DNA of 64,000 nucleotides from CAVXFS01 sp963761115 (GCA_963761115.1 CAVXFS010000004.1:62001-126000), one strand, 5' to 3'; shown: positions 25,681-36,880, numbered from the stretch's first letter. The notes: generated by a model from the sequence alone, not told the origin. Translations and numbers: made by a program.

Positions 25681-25714
25681 AACCCAACCTCCAGCGGGGG
25701 TTGGGTTTTTTTTT
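25681..25714 (+). terminator. Rho-independent terminator after the adhesin gene
   Basis: Perfect 9-base stem AACCCAACC / GGTTGGGTT with a 9-base loop, followed by seven further T residues. It begins 22 bases after the adhesin stop and ends 12 bases before the next start codon. Confidence 0.93.
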
Positions 25715-25726
25715 AGGTATATAAAC

Positions 25727-26284
25727 ATGATCAGCAAGCGATACTTCTTCAGCATCGGTCTCCCGGCCTTTCTGGGCCTTGGACTGCTAAGCAATGCGGT
25801 TTGGGCTGCAAATCCGATACAGACCCCATCGTCCAGGGTTTATGCAGCCTCCTCCGAGAATTTGAATCCTGTGGCGCAGAGCGCTGCCAAGCAAGGGGTC
25901 AAGTCCTGCCTGAAGCGCATTGATCAGATCACCAATTTCCTCGGCAAGGGCGCCAATGCGGGCATTTCCCTGTTTCCTGCGCCCAGCATCGTCGATCGGC
26001 GGTTATTCTCGCTGGCCATGGAAGTGGATTTGCCCGGTACGCTGTCGTATGCCGGCGCCTCATTCGCTCCGGTCGGGACCGACAATTGTGACGCCGAGTA
26101 TCAGGCGGTAACCTATGTGCCAATGAATTGCCAGAATTTGGCGGCAAGAAATTTTTCACAACTCAAATCACTTGGCGTGATGAAGCAAAGCATCCAGATG
26201 CTCGATGGCGGCCCGAACATGCGCGTATTCCTGATGCCGGCGGGCCAGGGATGCGTCGTTATCAAGAAGGAAATGGCGTACTGA
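25727..26284 (+). CDS. Small exported protein of unknown function next to the adhesin
   Basis: From the ATG at 25727 the product is 185 residues: MISKRYFFSIGLPAFLGLGL begins a signal peptide that ends near SNAVWA. The mature part has three cysteines in CLKRIDQITNFL, DNCDAEYQ and MNCQNLA, with another in GQGCVVIKKEMAY at the end, so disulfides in the periplasm or at the surface are likely. I recognise no domain. Genes for small periplasmic partners often accompany trimeric autotransporters in other bacteria (SadB, TpgA), so a helper role is plausible but inferred only from position; a strong terminator separates the two genes. Confidence 0.7.
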   Translation: MISKRYFFSIGLPAFLGLGLLSNAVWAANPIQTPSSRVYAASSENLNPVAQSAAKQGVKSCLKRIDQITNFLGKGANAGISLFPAPSIVDRRLFSLAMEVDLPGTLSYAGASFAPVGTDNCDAEYQAVTYVPMNCQNLAARNFSQLKSLGVMKQSIQMLDGGPNMRVFLMPAGQGCVVIKKEMAY

Positions 26285-26490
26285 TCCACCCACCTTGCTT
26301 GATAGCAGGCCAGGTAAAACATTGGCCGCATGGGGAATCATAGGTTTGTTATCAAGCGTTGCGCAACAGTCGCATAAGCATGTTGAAATTTTCATGCGCA
26401 AAAATCCCGGCAAGCAGATTGATATTTTGATACGGCGCCCGACTTGAGGCATTATCCGGTTATACATCGAATTCCGGAATCAGAAGTGCC

Positions 26491-28464
26491 ATGAACACCT
26501 CGCTACATCTCCTGCTGATCCTGCTTGCTGTCGCCGTCGGTGTGGTGGTGTTGTGCCGCATCTTCAAGCTCCCGGTCATGCTGGGTTATCTTTTCGTCGG
26601 CATCCTGATCGGGCCGCATGCGCTGGGCTGGATACCGGATGCGCCGGAAACCAGGCATCTCGCCGAGTTCGGCGTGGTGTTCCTGATGTTCAGCATCGGG
26701 CTGGAATTCAGCCTGACACGGCTACGGGCGATGCAGCGGCTGGTGTTCGGCCTAGGCACCGCGCAGGTGGTGGCGACCATGCTGCTGGTCATGCTGGCCT
26801 CGTATTTCTTCGGGTTGGACTGGCGCGCCGGGCTGGCGCTGGGGGGCGTGCTGGCCATGTCTTCCACCGCTATCGTGAGCAAGTTGCTGGTCGAGCGTGC
26901 TGAATTGAGTTCGGCGCACGGTCAGAACATCATGGGCGTGCTGTTGTTTCAGGATCTGGCCGTTGTACCTTTGCTGATCATCATTCCCTCGCTCGACAGC
27001 AGCGGCAAGACACTCTATATCACCCTCGGGCTGGCCATGGTGAATGCAACGGTGGTGCTGGCAGCCCTGCTGGTATTCGGGCAGCGCCTGTTGCGACCGT
27101 GGTTTCATGTGGTGGCGCAGCAGAAGTCGTCCGAGTTGTTCATGCTTAATGTGTTGCTGTTCACGCTGGGTCTGGCCTGGATCACCGAACTGGCCGGGCT
27201 GTCAATGGCGCTGGGCGCGTTCGTGGCGGGCATGCTGATCTCCGAGACCGAATATCGTTATCAGGTGGAGGAGGACATCAAGCCGTTCCGTGATGTGTTG
27301 CTGGGCCTGTTCTTCGTCACCATCGGCATGTTGCTGAATGTCGGCAGCGTGATATCCGGCTTTGGCTGGGTGTTGCTGGTTCTGCTGATCCTGCTGCCAT
27401 TCAAGGCGGCGGTGGTCGCGATCCTGGCGCGCTGGATCACCGGCGATCTGGGGGCAGCCGTGCGTAGCGGTTTTGGCTTGGCGCAGGCCGGGGAATTCGG
27501 GTTCGTGCTGTTGACCCTGTCTGGTGAAAATAATCTGCTGCCGCAGCCGGTGATGCAGAACGTGCTGGCGGCGATGCTGATCTCGATGCTGGCGGCGCCG
27601 TTCCTGATCCAGTATACGGAAGCCATCATACGTCGCTTGTTTCCTTCCGAATGGATGAACCGTGCTCTGCTGCTGCACCAGATAGCGATACAGACGATGG
27701 CCGCGCAAACACACATCATCCTCTGCGGTTACGGTCGCAGTGGCCAGGCACTGGCGCGTTTTCTGGAGCAGGAAAACGTGCAGTTCATCGCACTGGATCT
27801 CGATCCGCATCGGGTACAGGAAGCAGCCGGTGCAGGCAAGCGCGTCGTATATGGCGATGCCGCAAAACGCGAAGTATTGCTGGCGGCAGGCCTGATGCGG
27901 GCCAACACCCTGGTGGTCACCTATGATGACAAACATTCAGCGCTGCGCATTCTTCATCATGTGAATGAAATACGTCCCGATCTGCCGGTGATCGTGCGTA
28001 CTGCAGACGATACGCATATCGAAGAATTGAAACAGGCGGGCGCAGCCGAGGTGGTGGCCGAGGTGCTGGAAGGCAGTGTCATGCTTGCGTCGCAGGCGCT
28101 GTTGTTGTCCGGCGTGCCGCTCAACAAGGTGATTCGTCGTATCCAGGAAAACCGCGCGCAACGCTATAGCGTGTTCAGCGGATTTTTCCGTATCCCGCAG
28201 GATACCGCGGAAGAAGCGACGGAAAACACCCAGCCGCGCTTTCTCAACGTTTTGCTGGGCGAACGCGATGCGGCAGTGGGCAAGATGTTGAACGAACTGA
28301 ACCTGGCCGAACTGGATGTCGAGGTGAATGCAGTGCGCCGCCACAATGTTCGCGGCAACCACCCGGCCGGGGATATGGTGATGCAATCCGGCGATGTCCT
28401 GGTGCTGTTTGGCCAGCCGGAAATGCTGACTGCCGCTGAAAAACGCATGCGTTCCGGGTCGTGA
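26491..28464 (+). CDS. CPA2-family monovalent cation:proton antiporter (KefB/YbaL type)
   Basis: A 657-residue inner-membrane antiporter. Residues about 1-385 form the Na/H-exchanger fold with around twelve helices (VMLGYLFVGILIGPHALGW; LSMALGAFVAGMLISETEY). A TrkA-N (RCK) Rossmann domain follows at about 408-525 with HIILCGYGRSGQALARFL, and a TrkA-C domain at about 560-655. It probably exports K or Na in exchange for protons, gated by nucleotide binding at the RCK domain. No KefG-like ancillary protein gene is adjacent. Convergent with the pilin-like gene, with 19 bases between the stops. Confidence 0.9.
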   Translation: MNTSLHLLLILLAVAVGVVVLCRIFKLPVMLGYLFVGILIGPHALGWIPDAPETRHLAEFGVVFLMFSIGLEFSLTRLRAMQRLVFGLGTAQVVATMLLVMLASYFFGLDWRAGLALGGVLAMSSTAIVSKLLVERAELSSAHGQNIMGVLLFQDLAVVPLLIIIPSLDSSGKTLYITLGLAMVNATVVLAALLVFGQRLLRPWFHVVAQQKSSELFMLNVLLFTLGLAWITELAGLSMALGAFVAGMLISETEYRYQVEEDIKPFRDVLLGLFFVTIGMLLNVGSVISGFGWVLLVLLILLPFKAAVVAILARWITGDLGAAVRSGFGLAQAGEFGFVLLTLSGENNLLPQPVMQNVLAAMLISMLAAPFLIQYTEAIIRRLFPSEWMNRALLLHQIAIQTMAAQTHIILCGYGRSGQALARFLEQENVQFIALDLDPHRVQEAAGAGKRVVYGDAAKREVLLAAGLMRANTLVVTYDDKHSALRILHHVNEIRPDLPVIVRTADDTHIEELKQAGAAEVVAEVLEGSVMLASQALLLSGVPLNKVIRRIQENRAQRYSVFSGFFRIPQDTAEEATENTQPRFLNVLLGERDAAVGKMLNELNLAELDVEVNAVRRHNVRGNHPAGDMVMQSGDVLVLFGQPEMLTAAEKRMRSGS

Positions 28465-28483
28465 CAAATTGGCCCATTCTGCT

Positions 28484-29173
28484 TTAAACGCCCATGCAAA
28501 CGGTGTAGGAATTGCCGTCCATAATACTGCTCATGACGATCGATTTGCCCGAGTTTGCCGGATCGGAAACACGAACAGCGCCGGTATCCGCATCGCCATT
28601 GTCGAGCGCCGTATCCAGTTGTTTGGCAAATTTTCCAAGGATGCCGGCGGAGCAGATGACATAGGTTCCGGTCATGCCGGTCTGGGCATCTCCCGCTGCA
28701 TTTGAGGTGATGGTGGTGAAGCTGGCATTATTGCTCTGGATACCGATCCTGCCGCCGACGGCATTGGTTTGGGGGTAACCGGCATCACCGACGGCGGTGG
28801 ACCCGGTGGCAAAACCAGCCAGACGCACATGCTGCCAGAACAGGTTGCTTTCGCTGGTCAGATCATTGGCGGCGTCCCAGGCGCCGTCGAGCACTCCATT
28901 TCCCATTGCACACAGGTTCGCAGTCGCCGGCGTGCATGCCGAGGCACCGGACAGATGGGTCGTCACGCCGGCATCGTCGCCGGGCAGCGCCCTGAACTTG
29001 TCCTGATAGCCATAGATGAATACCGGGATGTTCCTGAAATCATTGGCCAGGTTCTTAACCTTCGCGCTGTCTATCAGTTCCTGACCTTTCAACACGCCGC
29101 TGAGCAGCAGCCCGATGATCACCAGCACGATCGCGATCTCGATCAGGGTGAAGCCTGTTTGCCTGTATTTCAT
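28484..29173 (-). CDS. Orphan type IV pilin-like protein (prepilin)
   Basis: A 229-residue protein beginning MKYRQTGFTLIEIAIVLVII, a textbook class III signal: short basic leader, cleavage after Gly before Phe, Glu at position 5 of the mature protein, then a hydrophobic helix. The C-terminal domain has four cysteines (SACTPATANLC and VICSAG ... TVCMGV). ATG at 29173 is preceded by a perfect GGAGG 8 bases upstream; the ATG four codons earlier has none. No assembly genes flank it, so it would depend on machinery elsewhere, possibly including the ATPase at 13768. Could be a T2SS pseudopilin or type IV minor pilin. Confidence 0.88.
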   Translation of the reverse strand: MKYRQTGFTLIEIAIVLVIIGLLLSGVLKGQELIDSAKVKNLANDFRNIPVFIYGYQDKFRALPGDDAGVTTHLSGASACTPATANLCAMGNGVLDGAWDAANDLTSESNLFWQHVRLAGFATGSTAVGDAGYPQTNAVGGRIGIQSNNASFTTITSNAAGDAQTGMTGTYVICSAGILGKFAKQLDTALDNGDADTGAVRVSDPANSGKSIVMSSIMDGNSYTVCMGV

Positions 29174-29322
29174 GATTGCCTCCATTGAGTATTGATTTTC
29201 GCGGATTGCTTGCGGCAGTCATTCTTGCAAGCCGGAAAATCCCGGACTAGCTGTCGAGTCTGATAGGGCGCATGCAGGCTGACTTATGCGTGCACAACAG
29301 CTAACGGGTAAAATCACCCGCC

Positions 29323-32300
29323 ATGACCAAGCCATCCGCTCCCAGACCGTCTGCCACCGCCCGGGAACGCCGTATCGCGCGCATCGATCAACTGTCATCG
29401 ATAGAATACCCGGCCGACCTGCCGGTGGTGGCGCTGCGCGAGGCACTGGCGCAAGCCATCCATGCGCACCAGGTGACCATCGTCTGCGGCGAGACCGGCT
29501 CCGGCAAGACCACGCAATTGCCGAAGATCTGCCTGGCCATGGGCCGCGGCACCGAAGGCATGATCGCGCACACCCAGCCGCGCCGCGTGGCGGCGCGTTC
29601 GGTGGCGAATCGCATCGCGCAGGAACTGAAGACCGAACTCGGCGGCGTGGTCGGTTACAAGATCCGCTTCAACGACAAGGTGTCGGATTTCACCTGCATC
29701 AAGCTGATGACCGACGGCATCCTGCTGGCGGAGATCCAGGGCGATGCGCTGCTGAAAAAATACGACACCATCATCATCGACGAAGCGCACGAGCGCTCGC
29801 TCAACATCGATTTCCTGCTCGGTTATTTCAGGCGACTGCTGCCGCGCCGCCCGGACCTGAAACTGATCATCACCTCCGCCACGCTCGATGCGGAGCGCTT
29901 CTCCGGCCATTTTTCCGGCGCGCCGATCATCCAGGTCTCCGGCCGCAGCTATCCGGTCGAGGTGCGCTACCGCCCGCCGCAACAGAACGAGGAAGGCGAG
30001 CAGCAGGACGTGCCGCAAGCCGTATGCATGGCGCTGGACGAACTTTCCGTTGGCGGCCTCAAGGGCGATGTGCTGGTGTTCCTGCCCGGCGAGCGCGAGA
30101 TCCGCGATACGGCGGAAGCGCTGCGCAAGCACCACCCGAAAGGCGTGGAGATCCTGCCGCTGTTCTCGCGCCTGTCCGCCGCCGAGCAGGATCGCGTGTT
30201 CAAGCCCGCCTCCGGCATGCGCCGCGTGGTGCTGGCCACCAACGTCGCCGAGACCTCGCTGACCGTGCCCAATATCGGCTACGTGATCGACTCCGGGCTC
30301 GCGCGCATCAACCGCTACAGCATCCGCCAGAAGGTCGAACAGCTGCGCGTGGAAAAGATCTCGCGCGCCGCCGCCAGCCAGCGCGCCGGCCGCTGCGGCC
30401 GGGTGATGAGCGGCATCTGCGTGCGGCTGTATGAAGAGCAAGACTTCCTTGCGCGCAGCCGAATACACCGACGCGGAGATCTTCCGCGTCTCGCTGGCGA
30501 CGGTGATCCTGCGCATGGCCGCGCTGAACCTCGGCGAAGTCGAGCAATTCCCGTTCATCGAAGCGCCCGGTTCGCGCTCGATCACGGACGGTTACCAATT
30601 ACTGGCCGAACTCGGCGCGATCGATGATGCGCGCCAGCTCACCCCGCTGGGGAAAGAACTCGCGCGCCTGCCGCTCGACCCGAGGATCGCACGCCTGCTG
30701 CTGGCCGGGCGGCAGTACCAGTGCCTGACGGAGATCCTGGTCATCGCCAGCGCGTTGTCGCTGCAGGATCCGCGCGACCGTCCGTCCGAGCGGCGCGAGG
30801 CGGCCGATGCCGCGCACCAGCGCTTCAACGACGAGCGCTCGGACTTTCTCGCCTACCTGAAGATATGGGCCTGGTTCCGCCAGGCGGTGCAGCACAAGAA
30901 ATCCAACCGCCAGCTGACGGAACTGTGCCGGACGAATTTCCTGTCAGCGTTGCGCTTGCGCGAATGGCATGAACTGCACCAGCAATTGCATGCGCAGGTG
31001 AGCGAGATGGGCCTGCGCCTGAACGAGCAGCCCGCCAGCTTCGAGGCGATCCACAAGGCGCTGCTCACCGGCCTGCTCGGCAACATCGGCATGAAGAGCG
31101 TGGAGGAGATGCATTACCTCGGCGCGCGCGGCATCAAGTTCTTCCTCGCGCCGAATTCGGTGCTGGCGAAGAAGGGCGCGAAGTGGGTGATGGCGGCGGA
31201 ACTGACCGAGACGACAAAGCTATACGCGCGCTGCATCGCGCGCATCGAGCCGCAGTGGCTGGAGGAGGTCGGCGCGCATCTGATCAAGCGCCACTACTAC
31301 GATCCGCACTGGGAGAAAAAGGCGGCGCAGGTGGCGGCGTGGGAACGCAGCACGCTGTATGGCCTGATCATCAACCCGAAGAAGCGCGTGCATTACGGCC
31401 CGATGAACCCGGCCGAGTCGCGCGCAGGTGTTCATCAGCCAGGCGCTGGTGGAAGGCGAGTTCAACACGCCGGCACCGTTCTTCGCGCACAACCGGAAAC
31501 TGATCCACGACATCGAGGCGCTCGAACACAAGGCGCGCCGCCCGGACGTGCTGGTGGACGACGAACTGATCTTCGCCTTCTATGACGCGCGCATTCCCGG
31601 CCGGCATCCACAACGGCGCCGCGTTCGAGCACTGGCGCAAGCAGGCCGAGCGCGACGAGCCGAAGTTGCTGTTCCTGAAAAAGGATGACCTGATGCGCCA
31701 CGAGGCGGCAGGCATCACCACCGACCAGTTCCCGCCGCAGCTGCTGATGAACAACGTCAGCTATGCGCTGGGCTACCACTTCACGCCCGGCAAGAGCGAC
31801 GACGGCGTGACGCTGACCGTGCCGCAGGCACTGGTCAACCAGGTGTCGGCGGCGCGCTGCGAATACCTGGTGCCCGGCCTGCTGGCGGAAAAGACCGCGC
31901 AACTGCTGAAGACGCTGCCGCAGAAACTGCGCCGCCACCTGGTGCCGTTGCCGGAGTGCGCCGCCGCGTTCTGCCGCGCGGTGGCGCCCTCGGATACGCC
32001 GCTGCTGCAGGCACTGGCGCGCTACATCCGCGAACAGAAACAGCTCGACACGCCGCTCGACGCATTCCGCCTCGAACAGTTGCCGCAACACCTGCTGATG
32101 AATTTTCGCGTGATTGACGAGCACGGCAGGCAGTTGGGCATGTCGCGCAACTTCGCGCAGCTGCGCGCGGAGTGGGCGCCCAAGACCAGCCCGCCGCCGG
32201 CAGCAACCGCCTCCCGCGCAGAACGATCCGGGGAGCGGAAGAGCGATGCCACGGCAGAGCGCCACACCAGCTGGGACTTCGGCGAGTTCGAACCGACCCG

Positions 32301-33198
32301 CGAAGAACAACGCGCCGGGCAGACCGTGACCCTGTTCAACGCGCTGGTGGACGAGGGCGATGCGGTGACGCTGTACGCGTATGACACGCGCGACGAGGCG
32401 CAGGCCGCGCATCGGCAAGGGCTGGCAAGATTGTTCATGCTGGCGCTGAAAGAACAGGTGAAGTTCCTGGAGAAGAACCTGACCGGCCTGCAGGCGATGG
32501 CGCTGCAGTTCCTGCCGTTCGGCAGCCAGCAAGACCTGCAGCGCCAGATATTGTCCGTGACCTTCGAGCGCTGCTGCCTGATGGAGCCGTGGCCGGCCAA
32601 CGAGAAGGAATTCGCCGCGCGCAGCAAGGAGGCGAAAAGCCGCCTGACCCTGGTGGCGCAGGAGATCGCGCGGCTGGTCGGCGCGGTGCTGGCCGAATAC
32701 CACGCGCTGCAAAAGTCGCTGCCCGGCTTCAAGGCACGGCCACGTGACGGTGCGGTGGAGCCGAAGCGTGCGAAAGTGGCCGTGTCGCGCCCTCTCCCGC
32801 AAACGGCTGGCTCCGCCAGTAACGTGTCGATGGCGCACACGCAGGCGGTGCAGGACATCCGTCAGCAACTGGAATGGCTGCTGGGCAAGGAATGGATCGC
32901 ACGCACGCCCTACGAACGACTGCAGCACCTGCCGCGCTATCTCAAGGCGATCAGCGTGCGCATGGAAAAACTGCGCGGCAATCCTGCGCGCGATGCGCAG
33001 CAACTGGCGCAACTGGCGCCGCTGCAACATCAATGGCAGCGCAAGCTGGCGGCACAGCAGGGCGAGCACGATGTCAGGCTGGAAGACTTCGGCTGGCTGC
33101 TGCAGGAACTGCGCGTGTCGCTGTTCGCGCAGGAATTGAAGACGCCGGTGATCGTGTCGGTGAAGCGGTTGCAGAAGATATGGGAAGGGATTGCATGA
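29323..33198 (+). CDS. hrpA: ATP-dependent RNA helicase HrpA, frame broken three times
   Basis: DEAH-box helicase of about 1290 residues, the normal HrpA length. Visible: GETGSGKTTQLPK (motif I), DEAH within IIIDEAHERSLNIDFL (motif II), TSATLDAERF (motif III), VVLATNVAETSLTVPNIGYV and QRAGRCGR (motif VI), then the C-terminal OB/DUF3418 region. The frame shifts by one extra base near 30459 (DFLARS to EYTDAEIF), near 31422 (PAESR to VFISQALVEGEF) and near 31597 (ARIP to AGIHNGAAFEHW). The third restores the original frame. Protein sequence on both sides is fully conserved, so these look like sequence errors in C/G-rich runs. A pseudogene cannot be excluded because hrpA is dispensable in many bacteria. 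Confidence 0.88.
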
Positions 33199-33413
33199 TT
33201 CCTGGGCGGTCTGCTCATCTGGTTTCCGCTTTTTGTTGAATCAGCTGATACCGCATTGCCTCAATGCGGCAGGCGCTACACCTTGAACAATGACTCAGCG
33301 TGGGCTATCCTTGGTTCCACCGTTGTTGCTGTATATACGTCATATTTTCCTGTTTTCTGTTCAGCACGCTCAGGCTATTGCATCAGGAGTGATAATAATA
33401 ATGAGAATTCCTT

Positions 33414-35831
33414 ATGACTGAAAAAAAATTATCACGCACCAAAACTGTCCACATGGTGTACTGGATTATTGCCCTGTTCATTGTGCTTATCGGTTTCCTG
33501 ATTTTGATCATACAGGTTCAAAGGGATACTTTAATGTCCGTCCGCGCCTATGTCGGAGCCGAAGGCTTGTGGGCCAAGGCGCAGAAGGACGCCACTCGCA
33601 GCCTTGAACACTACGCCTTGTCTCACAAAGAGGACGACTTCAAATCCTTTCGCCAATTTATTCAAGTTCCGCTTGGCGACTTGAAGGCCCGCATCGAATT
33701 GCAGAAGCGCAATCCCGATCTTGATATGGCCCGTGACGGTTTTCTCCGGGGTGGCAATCATCCGGCGGATGTCGAATACATGATCAACTTTTTCCTTCGC
33801 TTCCAGCATATCGATTACATGGCCGAGGCGATCGGATACTGGACTACAGGTGATCAGCTGATTGCTGAGATGAATAGCGAGGCCAATAAATTGCATGACG
33901 CAATAAGCTCAGGGTTCGACAAGTCTATCAATGTCCCTGCCCTTCTCATCAGGCTGGATACGATCAACCGGCATTTAACTGAACAGGAAAATATGTTTTC
34001 CGCCACCTTGTCGAGCGCATCTCGCTGGGTCAACATCGTGTCCCGCAATTTTATCGATGCCCTCGCGTTTTTGTTCGTAGTGCTCGGCGTTGGGATCTCC
34101 TGGCCGATCATCGCCCGCATACGTGCTACCGAAAATGCATTGCTTGAAAGCGAGGCAAACCTTCGCATCTCTGCCACCGCCTTCGAGTCGCATGAAAGCT
34201 TGATGATCACCGATGCCAATGGCGTGATCCTGCGGGTAAACAAGGCATTTACCGAGACTACCGGCTATACGGCTGAGGAAGTTGTAGGTCAGACCCCACG
34301 CCTGCTCAAGTCCGGTCGCCATGACGCGGCATTCTTTCGCGAGATGTGGGAGACGCTTGATCGCACCGGGGAATGGCAGGGAGAAGTCTGGGATCGGCGC
34401 AAGAATGGAGAGGTTTATCCAAAGTGGCTCTCCATCACCGCCGTCACAGGGGCCGATGGAATCGTTTCCCATTATGTCGGATCACACTCTGACATCACGA
34501 ATCGCAAGGCGGCAGAACAGGAGATCCAGCTTCTGGCATTTTATGACCCGCTTACTCGCCTGCCCAACAGACGGCTACTCATGGACAGGATAAACCAGGC
34601 GTTAGCTTCCAGCGCACGTACGGGTCGGGAAGGTGCGCTGCTGCTTATCGATCTGGATGATTTTAAAACCCTCAACGACACACTTGGCCATGACATCGGT
34701 GATCTGCTATTGCAGCAGGTAGCTCAACGCCTGGAATCCTGTGTTCGCGAAGGAGACACAGTGGCGCGAATAGGTGGCGATGAATTCGTGGTTGTTCTGG
34801 AAAACCTGAGCGAACAAACTCTTGAGGCGTCCGCGCAAACAGATACAGTCGGCGAAAAAATCCTCGCTACACTTAACCAGCCTTACCAGCTTGAAACGAA
34901 TGAATACCAGAGTTCTTCCAGTATCGGCGCCACACTGTTTTCCGAACACCAACTGGGAATGGAAGTGTTGATAAAACAAGCCGACATTGCCATGTATCAG
35001 GCCAAGAAAGCCGGGCGCAACACCCTGCGTTTCTTTGATCCGCAGATGCAGATGAACGTCAACTCTCGTGCCTCCCTGGAATATGATTTGCGCAAGGCGC
35101 TTGAAAACCGGCAATTCCAATTGTATTACCAGCTCCAGGTGGACGATTCGCTCCGCCCACTGGGAGCAGAGGCTTTGATCCGCTGGATACACCCTGAACG
35201 AGGATTCATATCGCCCATGCAATTCATCCCGCTGGCTGAAGAGTCGGGATTGATACTGCCCATCGGGCAATGGGTACTTGAGACGGCTTGCTCACAGATC
35301 AGGGCATGGCAACTGGATTCTGTCACCCGAGACCTCGTTCTGGCGGTGAACGTTAGCGCAAATCAATTCCGCCAGGCAGATTTCGTGACTCAGGTGGAAT
35401 CTACCTTGTATCGCCATGGCATCAACCCAAGGCTGCTCAAGCTGGAATTGACCGAAAGTCTGCTTCTGCATGACATTGAAAAAACCATAGTGACCATGAA
35501 AGCATTGAAAGAGATTGGCATCCAGTTCTCGTTGGACGACTTCGGCACTGGGTATTCATCCTTGCTATACCTCAAGCAGCTGCCTTTTGATCAGATCAAG
35601 ATTGACCAATCCTTTGTGCACGACATTGCCACCGACCCCAACGATGCTGCTATCGTGCAGACCATTATTGCCATGAGTCAGACATTGGGATTTGACGTGA
35701 TTGCAGAAGGAGTTGAAACCGAAACCCAACAGGAATTCCTTGAGCAGCGTGGATGTCATGCCTTTCAGGGTTATTTATTCAGCAAGCCGGAGCCGATAGA
35801 GCGATTTGAAGAGTTGCTGAAATTATACTGA
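33414..35831 (+). CDS. Membrane-bound PAS-GGDEF-EAL c-di-GMP signalling protein
   Basis: An 805-residue protein with two membrane helices (about 13-35 and 214-230) enclosing a periplasmic helical sensor region, then PAS (about 248-365, ITDANGVILRVNKAFTETTG), GGDEF (about 375-535) and EAL (about 550-800). The diguanylate cyclase site GGDEF is intact, and an RxxD inhibitory site (REGD) lies five residues before it. The phosphodiesterase domain keeps EALIRW, the NVSANQF segment and DDFGTGYSS, so both activities may be possible. It stands alone. Proteins with MshEN-like motifs at 13768 and 16287 are potential effectors in the same window. Confidence 0.93.
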   Translation: MTEKKLSRTKTVHMVYWIIALFIVLIGFLILIIQVQRDTLMSVRAYVGAEGLWAKAQKDATRSLEHYALSHKEDDFKSFRQFIQVPLGDLKARIELQKRNPDLDMARDGFLRGGNHPADVEYMINFFLRFQHIDYMAEAIGYWTTGDQLIAEMNSEANKLHDAISSGFDKSINVPALLIRLDTINRHLTEQENMFSATLSSASRWVNIVSRNFIDALAFLFVVLGVGISWPIIARIRATENALLESEANLRISATAFESHESLMITDANGVILRVNKAFTETTGYTAEEVVGQTPRLLKSGRHDAAFFREMWETLDRTGEWQGEVWDRRKNGEVYPKWLSITAVTGADGIVSHYVGSHSDITNRKAAEQEIQLLAFYDPLTRLPNRRLLMDRINQALASSARTGREGALLLIDLDDFKTLNDTLGHDIGDLLLQQVAQRLESCVREGDTVARIGGDEFVVVLENLSEQTLEASAQTDTVGEKILATLNQPYQLETNEYQSSSSIGATLFSEHQLGMEVLIKQADIAMYQAKKAGRNTLRFFDPQMQMNVNSRASLEYDLRKALENRQFQLYYQLQVDDSLRPLGAEALIRWIHPERGFISPMQFIPLAEESGLILPIGQWVLETACSQIRAWQLDSVTRDLVLAVNVSANQFRQADFVTQVESTLYRHGINPRLLKLELTESLLLHDIEKTIVTMKALKEIGIQFSLDDFGTGYSSLLYLKQLPFDQIKIDQSFVHDIATDPNDAAIVQTIIAMSQTLGFDVIAEGVETETQQEFLEQRGCHAFQGYLFSKPEPIERFEELLKLY

Positions 35832-36046
35832 CGCTGTTTATGGTGCGGCTGATACTGAAAGGCTGCCTGCAGGATGTCGAAGTTCGACTGTGTGTTGCGT
35901 CGACCAGTAGAATCCGCGGGCAAACGCAGCCTTCGAGGCAGACTTTCAATTTGCATAGGGCGGGATGTGGAATTTTTCAGGTGCCCGCAAGAATTTGTCT
36001 CCCATTACAGCCAATATAAATTGGTGCAGCGTTGGAAAGGGGTTGT

Positions 36047-36874
36047 ATGGATAATTCGCTTCAGTCACTCGATCAGGTGAAGGCTTCTGCCCTTGATATG
36101 GTCGTCAGGTTCGGGCCAAAGCTCCTGGTCGCCGTAGTTATTATCATTGCCGGGTATGTGGTCGGACGTTGGACGGCCCGTGTTCTTGGGCATTTGTTCG
36201 AGCGCTTGCAGCTCGAGTTGCCCGTACGCACTTTGCTGATCAGAATTGCGCAAGCCGTGGTGATGGGACTGTTCTTGATCATGGCGCTGCAAAACCTTGG
36301 TGTTGAATTATTGCCCCTCATCGCCGGTCTGGGTGTGGCGGGAGCAGGGATCGCCCTCGCGATGCAGGGGATCCTGGGTAATGTCGCCGCCGGATTAACC
36401 ATCATCTTCACGCGGCCCTTTCATGTTGGTGACTATATTTCCATCGCGAACGAAGAGGGCGAGGTGCTCGACATCAACCTGTTCAACACGACATTGGGAC
36501 ACCTGGACCTGTCGAAAGTCGTGATCCCCAACCGAAAGATCGTTGGCGAGATTCTGCACAACCATGGGCGGGTCCGGCAACTCGACATCGCCGTCAGCGT
36601 AACCTATGAGACAGACATTAACCTCGCCCTGCGGCTGATCGATGAGATTTTGCGATCCAGTTCGCTCGTACTGCAGGACCCTGCTCCGGGGATCGCGGTT
36701 GCGCGGCTTACTGACGCCTGCGTCACGCTCAGTGTCAATCCCTGGGTCAATGTTCCCGACTACTACTCTGCACGAAGCGAGATCAACAAGACGATACTGG
36801 AGACGTTCAGAAATATGGATATCGTCATTCCGCTTCCGCAGCGGGAAGTTAGAATGCTCGGAAGTGCTGCCTGA
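36047..36874 (+). CDS. MscS-family small-conductance mechanosensitive channel
   Basis: A 275-residue inner-membrane channel protecting against hypo-osmotic shock. Three N-terminal helices are followed by the pore-lining TM3 with the Ala/Gly pattern GLGVAGAGIALAMQGILGNVAAG, the beta domain (FHVGDYISIANEEGEVLDINLF) and the alpha/beta C-terminal domain. ATG 36047 is preceded by AAAGGGG; the ATG five codons upstream is less well placed. Compact size resembles E. coli MscS (286 residues). Confidence 0.93.
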   Translation: MDNSLQSLDQVKASALDMVVRFGPKLLVAVVIIIAGYVVGRWTARVLGHLFERLQLELPVRTLLIRIAQAVVMGLFLIMALQNLGVELLPLIAGLGVAGAGIALAMQGILGNVAAGLTIIFTRPFHVGDYISIANEEGEVLDINLFNTTLGHLDLSKVVIPNRKIVGEILHNHGRVRQLDIAVSVTYETDINLALRLIDEILRSSSLVLQDPAPGIAVARLTDACVTLSVNPWVNVPDYYSARSEINKTILETFRNMDIVIPLPQREVRMLGSAA

Positions 36875-36880
36875 GTTCGA

